DNA of 64,000 nt from Rhizomys pruinosus (GCA_009823505.1 VZQC01006291.1:2081167-2145166); one strand, 5' to 3'; shown: positions 46,581 to 57,062, counted from the first letter of the stretch. A program made the numbers and translations. Notes: generated from the sequence alone by a model not told the origin.

Positions 46581-46722
46581 GCTCACAGCTGTGATGGCAC
46601 ACAGCTTTAATCCCAGCATGCAGGAGGCAGAGGTAGGTGGGTTCTATGAGACTTAGGCCCATGTGGTCTATATAGTGAGTTTCAGCCCAGCCAGCACTAC
46701 ATAGTGAGACACTGCCTCAAAA
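46581..46722 (+). mobile_element. B1 SINE (old)
   Basis: 'gatggcacacagctttaatc', 'ccagcatgcaggaggcagag', 'gtggtctatatagtgagttt', 'gtgagacactgcctcaaaat'. Diverged B1. Confidence 0.85.
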
Positions 46723-46726
46723 TATT

Positions 46727-46935
46727 TTTTTTATTGTATCTTTGTGAGTTATTGTCTGCATATGTGTATGTGCACCCATGTCATGCAATGCCCACAGAGG
46801 TGAGAAGAGGGCATCAGATCCCCTAGAATTGGAGTTACGGATGGTTGTTAGCTGCATGTGGATGCTGGGAACCAAACCCAGGTCCTCTGCAAGAACAGTC
46901 AGTGCTCTTTACCACTGAGCCATCTCTCCAGCCCC
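46727..46935 (-). mobile_element. B3-like SINE
   Basis: Antisense copy: T-rich tail, 'atgcccacagaggtgagaag', 'gaattggagttacggatggt', 'cactgagccatctctccagc'. It directly abuts the B1 on the left and a TA repeat on the right. TSD not resolved. Confidence 0.86.
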
Positions 46936-46966
<31 letters not shown>

Positions 46967-47035
46967 TTATATATATAAATAATTAATTTTTATAAAAATA
47001 TATAATATATATATATATTATATATATATATATTA
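46936..47035. repeat. (TA)n microsatellite
   Basis: About 100 bp almost entirely TA/TATA with AATTAATT interruptions. Confidence 0.95.
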
Positions 47036-47391
47036 GTCACTTTTCTGTTGTTATGATAAAACCACCATAACCAAGGGAACTTATGAAAGGAAGAGTTTAT
47101 TTGAGTTTAGGATTGACGATTCCAGGGAATTAGAGTCCACCATGGCAGGAGGCATGGTGGCAGGAACTGGAGCAGAAAGCTGAGGTTCACATCTTCCAAT
47201 GAGCACAGGAAGCAGAGAGAGAGCAACTGGAGACCTGCAAAGCTTGTTGAACTCTCTAAGCCCACCCCCCAGTGATGTACTTCCTCCAGCATGGCCACAC
47301 CTTCTAAGATCTCCCAAAACAGCGCCACCAACTGGGGACAAAATGTATGAATACTTGAAGCCTATGGGGGACATTCTCATTCAAACCACCA

Positions 47392-47392
<1 letters not shown>
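47034..47392 (-). mobile_element. MaLR-type solo LTR
   Basis: On the minus strand it begins TGGTGGTTTGAATGAGAATG and runs through 'ccccataggcttcaagtatt', 'gtccccagttggtggcgctg', 'aggaagtacatcactggggg', an AATAAA signal (ctcaaataaactcttccttt) and the end 'atcataacaacagaaaagtg'. This is a common rodent MaLR-like LTR layout, and 30.16-30.45 kb is a second fragment. No internal sequence. Confidence 0.75.
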
Positions 47393-47427
<35 letters not shown>

Positions 47428-47484
47428 ATCTATCTATCTAGATAGATAGATATAGATAGATAGATAGATTGTGGTGGTTTGAAT
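47379..47484. repeat. near-perfect inverted repeat of LTR end plus GATA repeat
   Basis: ATTCAAACCACCAC at 47379-47392 returns as its exact complement GTGGTGGTTTGAAT at 47471-47484. The DNA between is (TATC)n then (GATA)n meeting at CTAG (centre 47439/47440). The left arm has about four more repeat units. The whole block can fold into one hairpin. Confidence 0.93.
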
Positions 47485-47548
47485 CTATCTAGATAGATAG
47501 ATATAGATATAGATATAGATATAGATACAGATATATAGATATATATAA
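47485..47548 (+). repeat. GATA/GATATA microsatellite
   Basis: Continues from the hairpin as ATCTAGATAGATA then (GATATA)n units. Confidence 0.9.
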
Positions 47549-47794
47549 TGTGCATGCTGTGTGTGTGCTATTTTATGTGTACAATTTCAATTCAATGAGT
47601 CAAAAACTGAAAATTGTATTATGTTATTCATGATTTTTTTACACCAACTTGACCAGTCTTAACAAATGTTTTAGCAACTAAATAATACAATTAAAACATG
47701 CTTAATGCAATTATAGTATGAATAATTGTAGTCATTAGATATAATGTATGCAGGACTGCTGAGCACCTAATAAGCTCATATTATGCTAACTGTG

Positions 47795-47901
47795 TGTGTG
47801 TGTGATATGTATGTGCACAAATATGTGTGAGTATGCACTCACCCACCCATGAATGGAGGCCAGAGGACAACATTGGGTGTCTTCTCAGGAAGGGTCTCTT
47901 T
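47795..47901 (-). mobile_element. B4 SINE, left part (interrupted)
   Basis: (TG)n start, then 'aatggaggccagaggacaac' and 'attgggtgtcttctcagga', 'gggtctctt', which is the B4 3' half read antisense. The element resumes at 48229 after an L1 insertion. Confidence 0.75.
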
Positions 47902-48228
47902 TTAAAATAGGATACCTTTTATTTATTCTTTGAAAATTTCATACATGTAAACAATGTGTCTGATCATATTCACCCACCCCTCCCCCTTCCTTCAATCACC
48001 ACCACCGTGTACCCTCCCCACTTTGCATCCTCTCCTTTACTTGTCCATAACCCACCGAGCCCAGTAGTGCTGCCTGCCAGAATGTTGGCTGGCCTTGTTG
48101 ACTTACCTTGGGCAGGTCATCCTAGCTGCGGACAGCCCACGGCGTGTCTTCCACCTCATATTCTGAAGGCCTTTCATGGCACTCACTCCCCATCCTCTAG
48201 GTCTTACATTCTCCCACCATTAGAGGCA
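47902..48228 (-). mobile_element. L1 (Lx-type) 3' UTR inserted in B4
   Basis: 'ttgaaaatttcatacatgta', 'caatgtgtctgatcatattc' and 'acccacccctcccccttcct' form the antisense 3' terminus typical of Lx-type L1. It splits a B4 element, and the target sequence is repeated on both sides as g-g/a-TCTCTTT. The 95-aa frame at 47956-48243 lies in this UTR. Confidence 0.78.
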
Positions 48229-48418
48229 GGATCTCTTTATTGAACCTGGAACTTACTGTCTAGTCTAAGCTAGCTGGCCAACAAGCCCTAAAGATTATCC
48301 TGTGGGCCCTGGGGCTTATGAATGCATGCTGCTGTCCCTGCCTGGCTTGTCCGTGGGTGCTGGGATTGGAACTCATGCGTACCAAGCATTTTCTCCACTG
48401 AGCCACCTCCCAGGCTCT
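48229..48418 (-). mobile_element. B4 SINE, right part
   Basis: 'attgaacctggaacttactg', 'aagctagctggccaacaagc', 'cttgtccgtgggtgctggga', 'ttctccactgagccacctcc' continue the antisense B4 (B1 part, then ID-like head). Confidence 0.78.
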
Positions 48419-48724
48419 CAATTATTCTACTTTTAAAATTATAATTTTATCCCACCCTTACATCAAATAAGTCCTTCAGAATCCTTTTCTTCATTCTTTT
48501 CTCTTGTGCCCTTTGAGGCATTACCTGGGCAGGCTGACTGCTCACTAAAAAGAATAAAAAGCATTCTCATTCCCAAGTCTACTAAGTGCAGGGGAGGTCA
48601 TTTCCACCTGCATACTTAGCACTCTGAACTCATACTCCACATCCTAATGCCCACAGAGGCAGAGAAGGGCCTTCCCACAGGCCAGTCTCCACCACCTGGG
48701 AAGATGTTACTTTGCACAGCAGAC
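48419..48724. other. unique DNA
   Basis: Nothing recognised. Confidence 0.4.
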
Positions 48725-48740
48725 AAGAATCAAGGTTGCA

Positions 48741-49096
48741 TGTCAGCATGCACTGACTCAATCAGGTAAAAACCAAGCATAGAACTGGAGAAATGGGCAG
48801 CAGGCCCCAAACTTTTCCCAAGAACTATTGACAACAGATTATTGTTACAAGGGAGAGTTGGTCTTCTTTAAGGGAGTGACTCTAGATAGGCTGACTAGAC
48901 TCCAGTGGATGAATTACATGGAGGGACAACTTCACCATCAGATAGGCCTTACTTAATATATATGACATGACAGAATGCATGAAATCCAGGGGGTGGGCTA
49001 TGGAGAGGTGTGGATGAGGAGGGGGTCTAAATATGATTAATATTTATTGTACGAAATACCCAAAAAGAATAAGAATATACATTAGTAATAAATAAA
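48741..49096 (+). mobile_element. L1 (Lx-type) 3' end
   Basis: A 356-bp insert flanked by aagaatcaaggttgca / aagaatcaagtttgca (48725-48740 and 49097-49112, one mismatch). It holds 'gcagcaggccccaaactttt', 'gactctagataggctgacta', 'gactccagtggatgaa' and a terminal 'ggggtctaaatatgattaat' block like the one at 1105. 5'-truncated and non-coding. Confidence 0.87.
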
Positions 49097-49112
49097 AAGA
49101 ATCAAGTTTGCA

Positions 49113-49508
49113 AATGAATTAAGATGGCTAATAATCTGACTTTAAAATAAACTACTCTGAATTAAGTGGGCCCAATGTAATCTGAAGTGTGGATGAGAGA
49201 CAGAGGAGAGGGTCAGAGAAAGCTAAGCAATGGAAGCTGTAAGAGATATACTTTCCTGCCTTCAAACACAGAGGAAGGGGCCATGAGCCAAGGGGTGTGG
49301 GTAGCTTCTGGAAGCTGGAAAAGGCAAGTCAAAGAACTTTTCCCTAGATACCACATCAGGGAAAGGAGCCCAGCTGACATCATGGTGTTCTCTCCAGTGA
49401 AGCCTGTAGCAGACTCCTGAACTACAGAACTCTAACATATTATCATAGTAGTATTAAGCCACTAAATTTGTGCTAATTTTACTACTGCAGTGGAAATCTA
49501 AGACAATG
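49113..49508 (+). mobile_element. MLT1-like MaLR LTR
   Basis: 'aagtgggcccaatgtaatct', 'gccatgagccaaggggtgtg', 'ggtagcttctggaagctgga', 'cagtgaagcctgtagcagac', 'ttaagccactaaatttgtgc' and 'atctaagacaatg' follow the MLT1-like order closely. The 77-aa frame inside (49187-49420) is not a gene. Confidence 0.65.
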
Positions 49509-50487
49509 CCCAACAGTTTTTTTTAAAAATCATGAGAGCTAAAAACCTCAACACAGAGATAGTTGGCAATTTATTTTTATGTATCTTATTTCTTAATGAC
49601 ATTTTAATTGACCTCTACAATTAAAAGGCCAAATATCCTCTGCCAGCAAAGTGAACACAATTACCCAATTAAAACCTAAGGCCTGACAACACAGTAACAC
49701 ATGAAGGCTACCACGCTGTGCCCATTACTGCTTCCTCTACATCAGGATTCATGAATTATGACAAAGTATATAAATTGTTTTTTAAAAATATTTTGATTAA
49801 TAGTTAAGAAATGAAAAAGTGCTAAACCATCATGTTGCAATGCCTGATAAGAAACTAGCTCCTGGCCAGGACCCAATGAACTTCCGTCAAAGGCTATTTC
49901 CAGTTTGTGGCTCCTTTGCTTTGTCTGGTAGCTGATAGCTACTTGTGCATTTTTAAATGGTCTAAAAACATAAGCGAAGACAGTAATATTGTGTGGTACA
50001 TTAAAATGATATGAAACACAGACTTCAATGTTCACAATAATATTTTATTTGAGCACAGCCATGCCCAAGTGCTTAGATAGTGTGTCTGTAGCCTCTGCCC
50101 TGTGACAGCAGAAGTAAGCCATTGCATAGGCAGTGGTTGGAACACAGAATCCAAACTATTTACTATTCCTCCCCTAACAGAAGAAGTTTTCTAATTCATT
50201 CTCAAAGCAATGAGCATCAGCTCCAGCTAATGTGCAAAATGGGAAGCATCCAGAATACCCGTGAAATGTTCTTGTCAATAAAGCAAATGAAAACTGATGC
50301 AGGCTCTTTGCCAAACTACCAGTTTAGAGGAAATAGCAATGGGCAGAGGAAAGTGTGAGGTGGCGCCATTGGATCTGCTGAGCAAAACCTAGGACATGGG
50401 AAACTCAACAGGATTTTCTTGGACAAAAACATTCTCTAGAGAAAAATAGATCAGGAGGAAAAATCTATAGATTAAAAGGGCGTTAAG
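49509..50487. other. unique AT-rich DNA
   Basis: About 1 kb with no recognised feature. The 97-aa antisense frame at 49742-50035 has no domain. Confidence 0.45.
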
Positions 50488-50625
50488 CTGGGCGTGGTGG
50501 CACAGGCCTTTCTTTAATCTCAACACTCAGGAGGCAAAGGCAGGAGGATATCTTGAAGATTAGGCCACCCTGCTACTAATATGTAGCTGGGAGCTATGGG
50601 GAGACCCCATCTAAAAATAAAATGA
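50488..50625 (+). mobile_element. B1 SINE (old)
   Basis: 'gctgggcgtggtggcacagg', 'caacactcaggaggcaaagg', 'ggggagaccccatctaaaaa'. The middle is diverged and no TSD was found. Confidence 0.85.
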
Positions 50626-51465
50626 AACAAAATGAGCAATTTAATATATTGATTACAGCTGGATTCTGATTCAAACCCATTAAAAGTTAAAAAACCAAAA
50701 CTAAGAGATGATCAAGGAACTGTGATGCAGACTTTATAATGAAGGTCTTGATAAACGATACATATATTTAAATATCATGTCATCTTTCAATTTTGTCCTT
50801 TCAGGAAGTCCCCAAAGTGTTTGGGGATGCAGCCAGGTGGCAGTACTCATGCTCAACATGCACAGGGCCCCAGGTTCAAGTAAGTAAATGAGCACCTCTA
50901 CAGTGCAGTCAGTATTTACATGACCTGATATGATATCTGAGATTTGCCTGGAAATTAACCACTGGGAAGCAAAGATGAAAAACAGGTATTGACTGAAACT
51001 AAATTACAGACTTATTGTACTAGTCCTTCTATTTTTTTATGTTTGAAATATTCCATAATTAGTATGTTTTTAAAGCATCCTTTCTCAAAGATCTCTGAGA
51101 CATCTGAGAGAATAATTTTTAAATAACCATGAGGTTTATTCAAGCAAAAGAAGCCAATAAAAATATCTGAAGCAAACAGTATACTATGCTTCAATATTGC
51201 TTAGGGTGCAGTTGGATAGTTTAGTTTCCCCAAATGCAATAATGTATCTTCAATAATAGGAGTTTTATCTTTTTTGTTGCTTAAAATGATATCTCAGAGT
51301 TTATTCAGATAATGTATATTTTATAAGCATCTATTTGAAAACATATAATAGCAAATTCAACATGAATGGAAAAATAGTCTTGAAATTCTAATATATGAAC
51401 TTTTGTATTGGCAAGTTTCTAATCAACTCATTTCCACAAAGGAGAATAAGTTATCCATTATAAAA
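50626..51465. other. unique AT-rich DNA with an ID-like fragment
   Basis: Ordinary AT-rich DNA apart from the fragment listed next. Confidence 0.45.
50820..50885 (+). mobile_element. ID-like tRNA-derived fragment
   Basis: 'gtttggggatgcagccaggt', 'ggcagtactcatgctcaaca', 'cagggccccaggttcaagt' resemble a degenerate ID element with a B-box remnant. Short and uncertain. Confidence 0.45.
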
Positions 51466-51880
51466 AAAAACAAAAAAAAAAAAAAAGAGCCACAGTTGTT
51501 TTGCCTGTCTTAACTGGCAAGTGAGGCTACCTGGAAGGCTTGCCACATCTTGCCACCTCAAAGACATGAGAGCTTTCAACCAAATGAAGACTCATGTCTC
51601 TCAAGAATCCTCCAAACCTTCAGTGCCAGACAGGGAGCGCTGAGACATCCAGTCTGTGGACCCAGCCACCACTGGGGTTTCAGCCTCTTAAAGAGTATAG
51701 ACTGTCGATGTTGTGACACCCAGGCTGCACCAGCAGAGACCAGGCACGGAATCAAAACAGGACACCGTTGCCCATGGCCCACTTGGTGACCATGGGGGAA
51801 GAGGTAAAGCCGGTGGAGGCACAAGGGCAGGACAGATGGTTGTCTGGGCTTGCCAAGGAGGAGCCTTCAAACATGACATC
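51466..51880 (+). repeat. unclassified interspersed repeat, copy 2
   Basis: Homologous in order to the minus strand of 10432-10860, beginning with an A-rich run and 'agttgttttgcctgtctta', through 'gaagactcatgtctctca' to 'gggcttgccaaggaggagcc'. Family not recognised. Several overlapping 60-90-aa frames on both strands are not credible genes. Confidence 0.6.
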
Positions 51881-51984
51881 TTTCAGCATGATTCTGGATG
51901 CATCCAGCATCCAGGATATTTCAATGACTAGGTCTGCTATGAAAAGATCATGTTGGGCTACTTTTTGTTCTAATGGCACTTTGA

Positions 51985-52191
51985 TTTTTTTCGTATGTGT
52001 ATGAATGTACTGTCTGCATTAGGTCTGTGCACCAGTGTCATGCAATGCCGCGGAGGTCAGAAGAGGGTGTCAGATTTCCCCGGAAATGGAGTTAAAGAAG
52101 GTTCTCAGCTACCATGTGGGTGCGGGGGATCGAAGCCAGGTCCTCTGCAAGAGCGGTCAGCTCTCAACCGCTAGGCCATCTCTCCAACTCC
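51985..52191 (-). mobile_element. B3-like SINE (young)
   Basis: Antisense copy: 'gaatgtactgtctgcattag', 'aatgccgcggaggtcagaag', 'ctctcaaccgctaggccatc'. Perfect 16-bp TSD tctaatggcactttga at 51969-51984 and 52192-52207. Confidence 0.95.
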
Positions 52192-52207
52192 TCTAATGGC
52201 ACTTTGA

Positions 52208-52459
52208 AATCATCGGTCTTTTATCCACATTTTCCTTATACTCAACAGCTTTCTAAATTCAGAAGTATTAAAGACTACAAACAGCATCTTCTATCGAACA
52301 GGGGCCTGCTGCTTTTCAGACTGGTTGCAATGCCTCCAGTTAGCACCAATAAGGAGTTAGGTAACCATTTCCATGTAGTGTGTGCTTAGAGCACTCCACA
52401 CATCCATGTACATATCATTCCTATTTATTCTGGGAGCAGATACTGACAGCCTCCTTTTC
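52208..52459. other. unique DNA
   Basis: Nothing recognised. Confidence 0.4.
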
Positions 52460-52935
52460 AAAAAATTTTTGAGAAGTTCATACCTTGTGTTTACATCATT
52501 TCATCCCTCCCTCTTCTCCACATTTCCCATGGCCCCCGCTCCCTTTCAATTTTGTGTCCTTTTCTTTATTATAGTTTTATATAAATATATACATAACTAT
52601 AACCCTATATATATTTTATATAGTATATATATATATAGTATATATATATAATATATATAAATAATTTTTCCTTTACTGTTGTTACTTGTAGCATACTGTG
52701 TTTAGGGCTGACCAGGTTGGATAACTTATCAGGGAGCTAGTCCCTGGAGAAAACTGATTCTTACTCGCACCAGCCTTTGACTCCCTGTAGCTCTTCATCG
52801 ACAGGTGGGACCTTGTGACATTTCCCCCATCCACACTGACATGGTTAGGCAACTGTATTGATGAGATTCCATGTGTGCAGTTTCCCTGCCATGTCTAGGA
52901 GACACGATCTAGCAATCTAGCACTACCATGCCACT
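52460..52935 (-). mobile_element. L1 (Lx-type) 3' UTR fragment
   Basis: Antisense blocks 'catttcatccctccctcttc', 'tttagggctgaccaggttgg', 'ctagtccctggagaaaactg', 'ctccctgtagctcttcatcg', 'gacatttcccccatccacac', 'ttccctgccatgtctaggag' and 'acacgatct' match the order of the rodent Lx 3' UTR. A TA microsatellite lies inside at about 52601-52661. Confidence 0.78.
52601..52661. repeat. (TA)n microsatellite
   Basis: TATA-rich run within the L1 fragment. Confidence 0.92.
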
Positions 52936-53369
52936 GTCCTTTTATGACAAAAGAGCTGAGACCAGAAAGATGATGTCACAAAAGAAACAAATGAATGAAA
53001 CCAGGCTGGGGAAATCATTCTTGTGAATTTTAAGGTTAACAGTCTTAAAACCAAAGGCTAGCAACTTCCCTTCAGCCTCTGGCAAAGTTTTGGTTCAATT
53101 TAGAGATTGGGATCTGTATATCAGCTTAAACTGTTTGTGGTGTAAAACAAGTGTAAAGAAGGGGAGGCCCTTGGCCTCAAGTATTCCAAACAGTAACAAC
53201 TAGCAACTTAGAACCAAAGAGACGCTAAGCTTACATCCTCTAATGGTTAGGAGATGTTATAGCCACAGAGTCTTAATAGAAAAGAATGTAATTCATGGAT
53301 TAACATACCATCCAAACATCTGTGTCTATACCAAAGTAACCTACCATACTTAGTAAAGAACATGTTTGT
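52936..53369. other. unique DNA
   Basis: Normal-composition sequence up to the low-complexity block. No gene recognised. Confidence 0.45.
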
Positions 53370-53400
53370 TAAAAAAAATAAAAAAAGTTAAAAAAAGAAG

Positions 53401-53445
<45 letters not shown>

Positions 53446-54076
53446 AAAAAAAAAGAAAAAAACTGGTTTAAAAAAAAAAAAAAAAAAAATTAAAAAAATA
53501 AAAAAAAAAAAACAAAAAAAAAAAAAAAAAAAATTTAAAAAAAAAAATTTCCAAAACCCTAACCTTCGAAAAACCGCAAAACAAAACAAAAAACAAAAAA
53601 AATTAGAAAAACCAATTTAACAAAAAAAAATTAAAAAACATTCAAAAATTCGCCCAGACAAACAAACACACCCCACCAAACAAAAAAAAACAAAAAAAAA
53701 CAAAAATAACGACAACAACAAAAAAAAACGCATTCAACACAATTAACAAAAATTACACCCCCCCACCCCACTTTCACCAAACAAACCCACCACCCCCATC
53801 ACCCCCCCCCAGCCCCCCACCACCCCCCACACCACCAACCCACATACCCAACGCCACGTCACAAACAATTACACAAACACACACCCCCCCCCCTTTAAAC
53901 TATTCAACCCCCCCACGATGCCTTCCATCCCCCCTCCCCCTTACCAAACTTTTCAACAACCTTTCCAAATTTCCCCCACCCCCCCCCCCCCACCAAACCC
54001 CCCCCCCCCACCCCCCCCACCCCCCCCCTCACCCCCCCCCCCCCACCCACCCCACCCCCCCCCCACCCACCCCCCC

Positions 54077-54108
<32 letters not shown>

Positions 54109-54720
54109 AGGAAAGGCCCCCCCCACCCGCCCCCCCCCCCCACCCCCCCCCCCCCCAACCCACCCCCCCCACCAACCCCCCCCCCCCCCCCCCTTACCCC
54201 CCCGCCACCCCACCACCCACCCACCTTCCCCACCCTTACCCTTCCCAGCCCCCCCACCCACCAACCCCTTACCTTGACCCCCCTTCACCCCCCCCCCCCC
54301 CCCACCCCCCCCCCCCCCCCCCCCACCCCCACCCCTTCCCACCCCCCCCCCCACCCCCCGCACCCCCCACCCCCCCCCCCCCCCCCACACCCAACCCCCC
54401 ACCCCCCCCCCCCCCCTTCCCATCCCTTCCCCTCCCCCCCCCCCCCCCCCACCCGCGCCCCCCCCTTCCCCCCCCACCCCCACCCCCCCCACCCCCCCCA
54501 CCCCCCCCCCCCCCCCCACACCCACCCACCCTTCCACCCCCTTCCCCCCCTCACCACACCCCCCCCTACCCCCACCCCATTCCCTACCCCCCCCCCTCCC
54601 CCCCCCCACCCTTTCCACCCACCTCCCCCCCCCTCCCTCTCTCGCCCCTTGCTTTGTTGCTTCCTTCCGTCCTCTCAACCGGTTCTTCCTGGCCCCCCTG
54701 TCCCGGCCCCTGCCCCGGTC
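53370..54720. other. anomalous low-complexity block, probable assembly artefact
   Basis: Composition drifts without a repeat unit: A with rare T (53370-53640), A with C (53640-53760), C with A (53760-54560), C with T (54560-54690), then normal sequence. G is almost absent from the plus strand over 1.3 kb. The poly-Lys, Pro-rich and 265-aa Gly-rich antisense frames are by-products. I read it as a failed consensus or gap fill through an L1 5' region. A genuine expansion is the less likely alternative. Confidence 0.7.
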
Positions 54721-55215
54721 AACAGCCAGAACTGACAGAGTCCAAGACAACAGCTCCAGAGAAAGTAAGAAGACTGTTTTGCTTTCTCTCCCCCTGTGCC
54801 CCTTTTCTAAGCCGAGGGAACAATCTGCGGAATAGGGGGCCGGGGTAGAATGTAAGGGCTGCGATTGGGGTGAATGGTGAAACTACAACAATATAGACTG
54901 GACACTCATTTGATCAACTTGATTGAACATACAAGCCCCCCCCCCCCGCTGGATGGTGGGACCCATGAGCTATGTGGGTTTGGGCACAACTGCTTGCAAA
55001 TTGGTTTTACATGAAGGATGCTTGTACTCATAAATTATCACTTATTGTTAAAAAATGAAAAAAAAACAGAAAGATGCAGCAAAGTTATGGCAGAATGTAT
55101 GATCTGGGATGGGGTGGGGTGGGGTGGGGGGAAGGGACAGGGAAATATGCCTGAACTGAATTGAAAAATGATGTATAAAATACAAAAAGCATCAGTAAAA
55201 AATGAAAATTAAAAA
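54721..55215 (+). mobile_element. L1 3' end, young family (copy C)
   Basis: From 'aacagccagaactgac' it runs colinear with copy A (18.68-19.15 kb), including the C-run (54936-54947), 'gggacccatgagctatgtgg', the G-rich tract (55106-55136) and 'catcagtaaaaaa' tail. The 5' side disappears into the anomalous block, so its original length is unknown. Confidence 0.85.
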
Positions 55216-55645
55216 AAAGGTGTTTCACTGAGTATTGTTTAAAGTAGAAAAATTAATTAATTAACAAATTAGTTAAAATAATTTTCCTACTAAGGAAAGT
55301 AAATGAATAAACTATCGTGGTTCCACATTTACTAGAAAAATTAAAAATGGGCATATGTTAGAAACACAAGCCACCTGCATGCAACAGCTCACTACATCTT
55401 CAAACTAGTGCTGAGAGAAGGCAAATTAAAAAAGATTCAGCAGTGCAGATCACAATACATAGGAAGTTTTAAGCACATAAAGTTTTAATATCTATATGTC
55501 TTTATAACTACGTAAATGTGTACTAAACTTTTTTTAACTTGGATAAGAATAAAGCTGAATATTAGGATATCTCTCACTTTGAGGGAAGGAATCAAGAAAA
55601 TGAGAGATGAATAATTTTAACTGTCTCTGCAATATTTTATCTTTT
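55216..55645. other. unique AT-rich DNA
   Basis: Nothing recognised. Confidence 0.45.
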
Positions 55646-55662
55646 AAAAAATGCTAAGATAG

Positions 55663-55882
55663 GGGGCTGGAGAGATGGCTCAGCGGTTAAGATTGCCGAC
55701 TGCTCTTGTAGAGGACCTGGGTTCGATTCCCAGCACCTACATGATGGCTAAGAACTGTCTTTAACTCCAGTTCCAGGGGAATCTGACGCCCTCTTCTGAC
55801 CTCCAAGGCATTGCACGACATGGGTGCACCAACCTACATGCAGACAGTACACTCATACACATAAAAAATAAAAATTAAATTT
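55663..55882 (+). mobile_element. B3-like SINE (young)
   Basis: Complete copy: head gggctggagagatggctcag, 'aactccagttccaggggaat', 'gcattgcacgacatgggtgc', A-rich tail. TSD aaaaaatgctaagatag / aaaaaatgcaaggatag at 55646-55662 and 55883-55899, two mismatches. Confidence 0.93.
55720..55730 (+). promoter_or_regulatory. Pol III B box of the SINE
   Basis: GGTTCGATTCC is a perfect match to the tRNA-type B box GGTTCGANTCC. An A-box-like 'tggctcagcggttaaga' lies upstream at about 55676, so the internal promoter looks intact. Confidence 0.75.
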
Positions 55883-55899
55883 AAAAAATGCAAGGATAG

Positions 55900-56379
55900 C
55901 AAATTGTTAACTGTTGAATGTGAGTTACGTGATGAGAACTGGTCCTCACTTTGTACTGTTTGCACATGTAGACTATTAAATCCTCAGTGAAAAATTAGCA
56001 ATAGATGGATTGTCTCTTCAAATGAGACAGGTAAAGGGATTTTCACTGAATGCTTTTCCTCATAAAAACAGAGCACTTGAGAAAATCCTAAACTCAGTAA
56101 GAAAGGAAAAAAATGAGTTGTCTTACTATAACTGTAAGAGGCATGGAGCTATAATTTTCTAAGGCTGCATAGCTAACAATCAACAGCCGAGATTCTAGAC
56201 CCACCACATTGTTCATGAAAATAAATTCAGATTTTCCATGAAAGTTTGAAAGTAGATACAACCTGTGTTCAAACTAGATGTTATGGGAAGTATGTTATTC
56301 AACAGAGCTTTCTATCCAAAATGTTACCATTATAAAGTTAATTTCCAAGCAGGCCCTAGAAAAATCAATCTTCAAGAAA
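55900..56379. other. unique DNA
   Basis: Nothing recognised. Confidence 0.4.
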
Positions 56380-56437
56380 GACACACACACACACACACAC
56401 CACACACCACACACACATACACACATACACACACACA
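56380..56437 (+). repeat. (CA)n microsatellite
   Basis: CA run with CACCA and CATA interruptions. The 141-aa frame at 56265-56690 reads through it and has no domain. Confidence 0.95.
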
Positions 56438-56973
56438 TGAAAAAAAAAACATAGCTGGTTATCACCACACATGCTTTCTTTTCCTTGGACTACACTGTTA
56501 TGATGCTCTGGTGTTGTTAAGAGATGGTTTTCATGAATGTGCAGCCCAGACACAGTGCTTGGTAGGACAGGTGCAGCTTGTCATGTGGATTCCCAACTTA
56601 GATAACCATCTCAGAACATCCAAAATGGTTTCCACTTTAGTAAAGTTTAGGCAATTTCTCATATCCTTTGAGCTGTTTCAGAAGGCCTAAGAAAGGCATG
56701 AAATAATACTCTAGCCATCTCTGCATTATTAATAAAAGTTTCCATTAAATATGTACTGTAACACAACAACTTGTGAATTCATTCATTAACATTCCAGACT
56801 AAATATGCTCTAACAAATGTAATTTGACCAGGCAGTACCATAAGGACAGAGGAAACAGAGTTAGAACCCAGCACATGCAAAAGTAAATCTGCAGTGCTGC
56901 CTTAAAACAAGCCACCCCATATCCAGGTCTATGCTTTCTCATTTAAACTGTTCTTGAATAAGGTCTCCCATCA
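56438..56973. other. unique DNA
   Basis: Nothing recognised. Confidence 0.4.
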
Positions 56974-57015
56974 GCAATAGATAGATAGATAGATGATTGA
57001 TTGATCGATTGATCA

Positions 57016-57061
<46 letters not shown>
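56974..57061 (+). repeat. (GATA)n/(GATT)n microsatellite
   Basis: GATA units, a short GATT/GATC variant centre, then about 14 GATA units. It immediately precedes the inverted L1. Confidence 0.95.

Positions 57062-57062
<1 letters not shown>

Noticed and set aside
53366..53620. Poly-lysine frame
   Set aside because: Translation of a degenerate poly-A tract.
53904..54750. Long Gly-rich antisense frame (265 aa) and Pro-rich sense frames (119 and 153 aa)
   Set aside because: They exist only because the DNA is nearly pure C on one strand, so stop codons are rare. There is no repeat unit, domain, signal or codon pattern, and the block is probably artefactual.
56265..56690. 141-aa frame
   Set aside because: It reads through a CA repeat with unique AT-rich flanks and has no recognisable domain.
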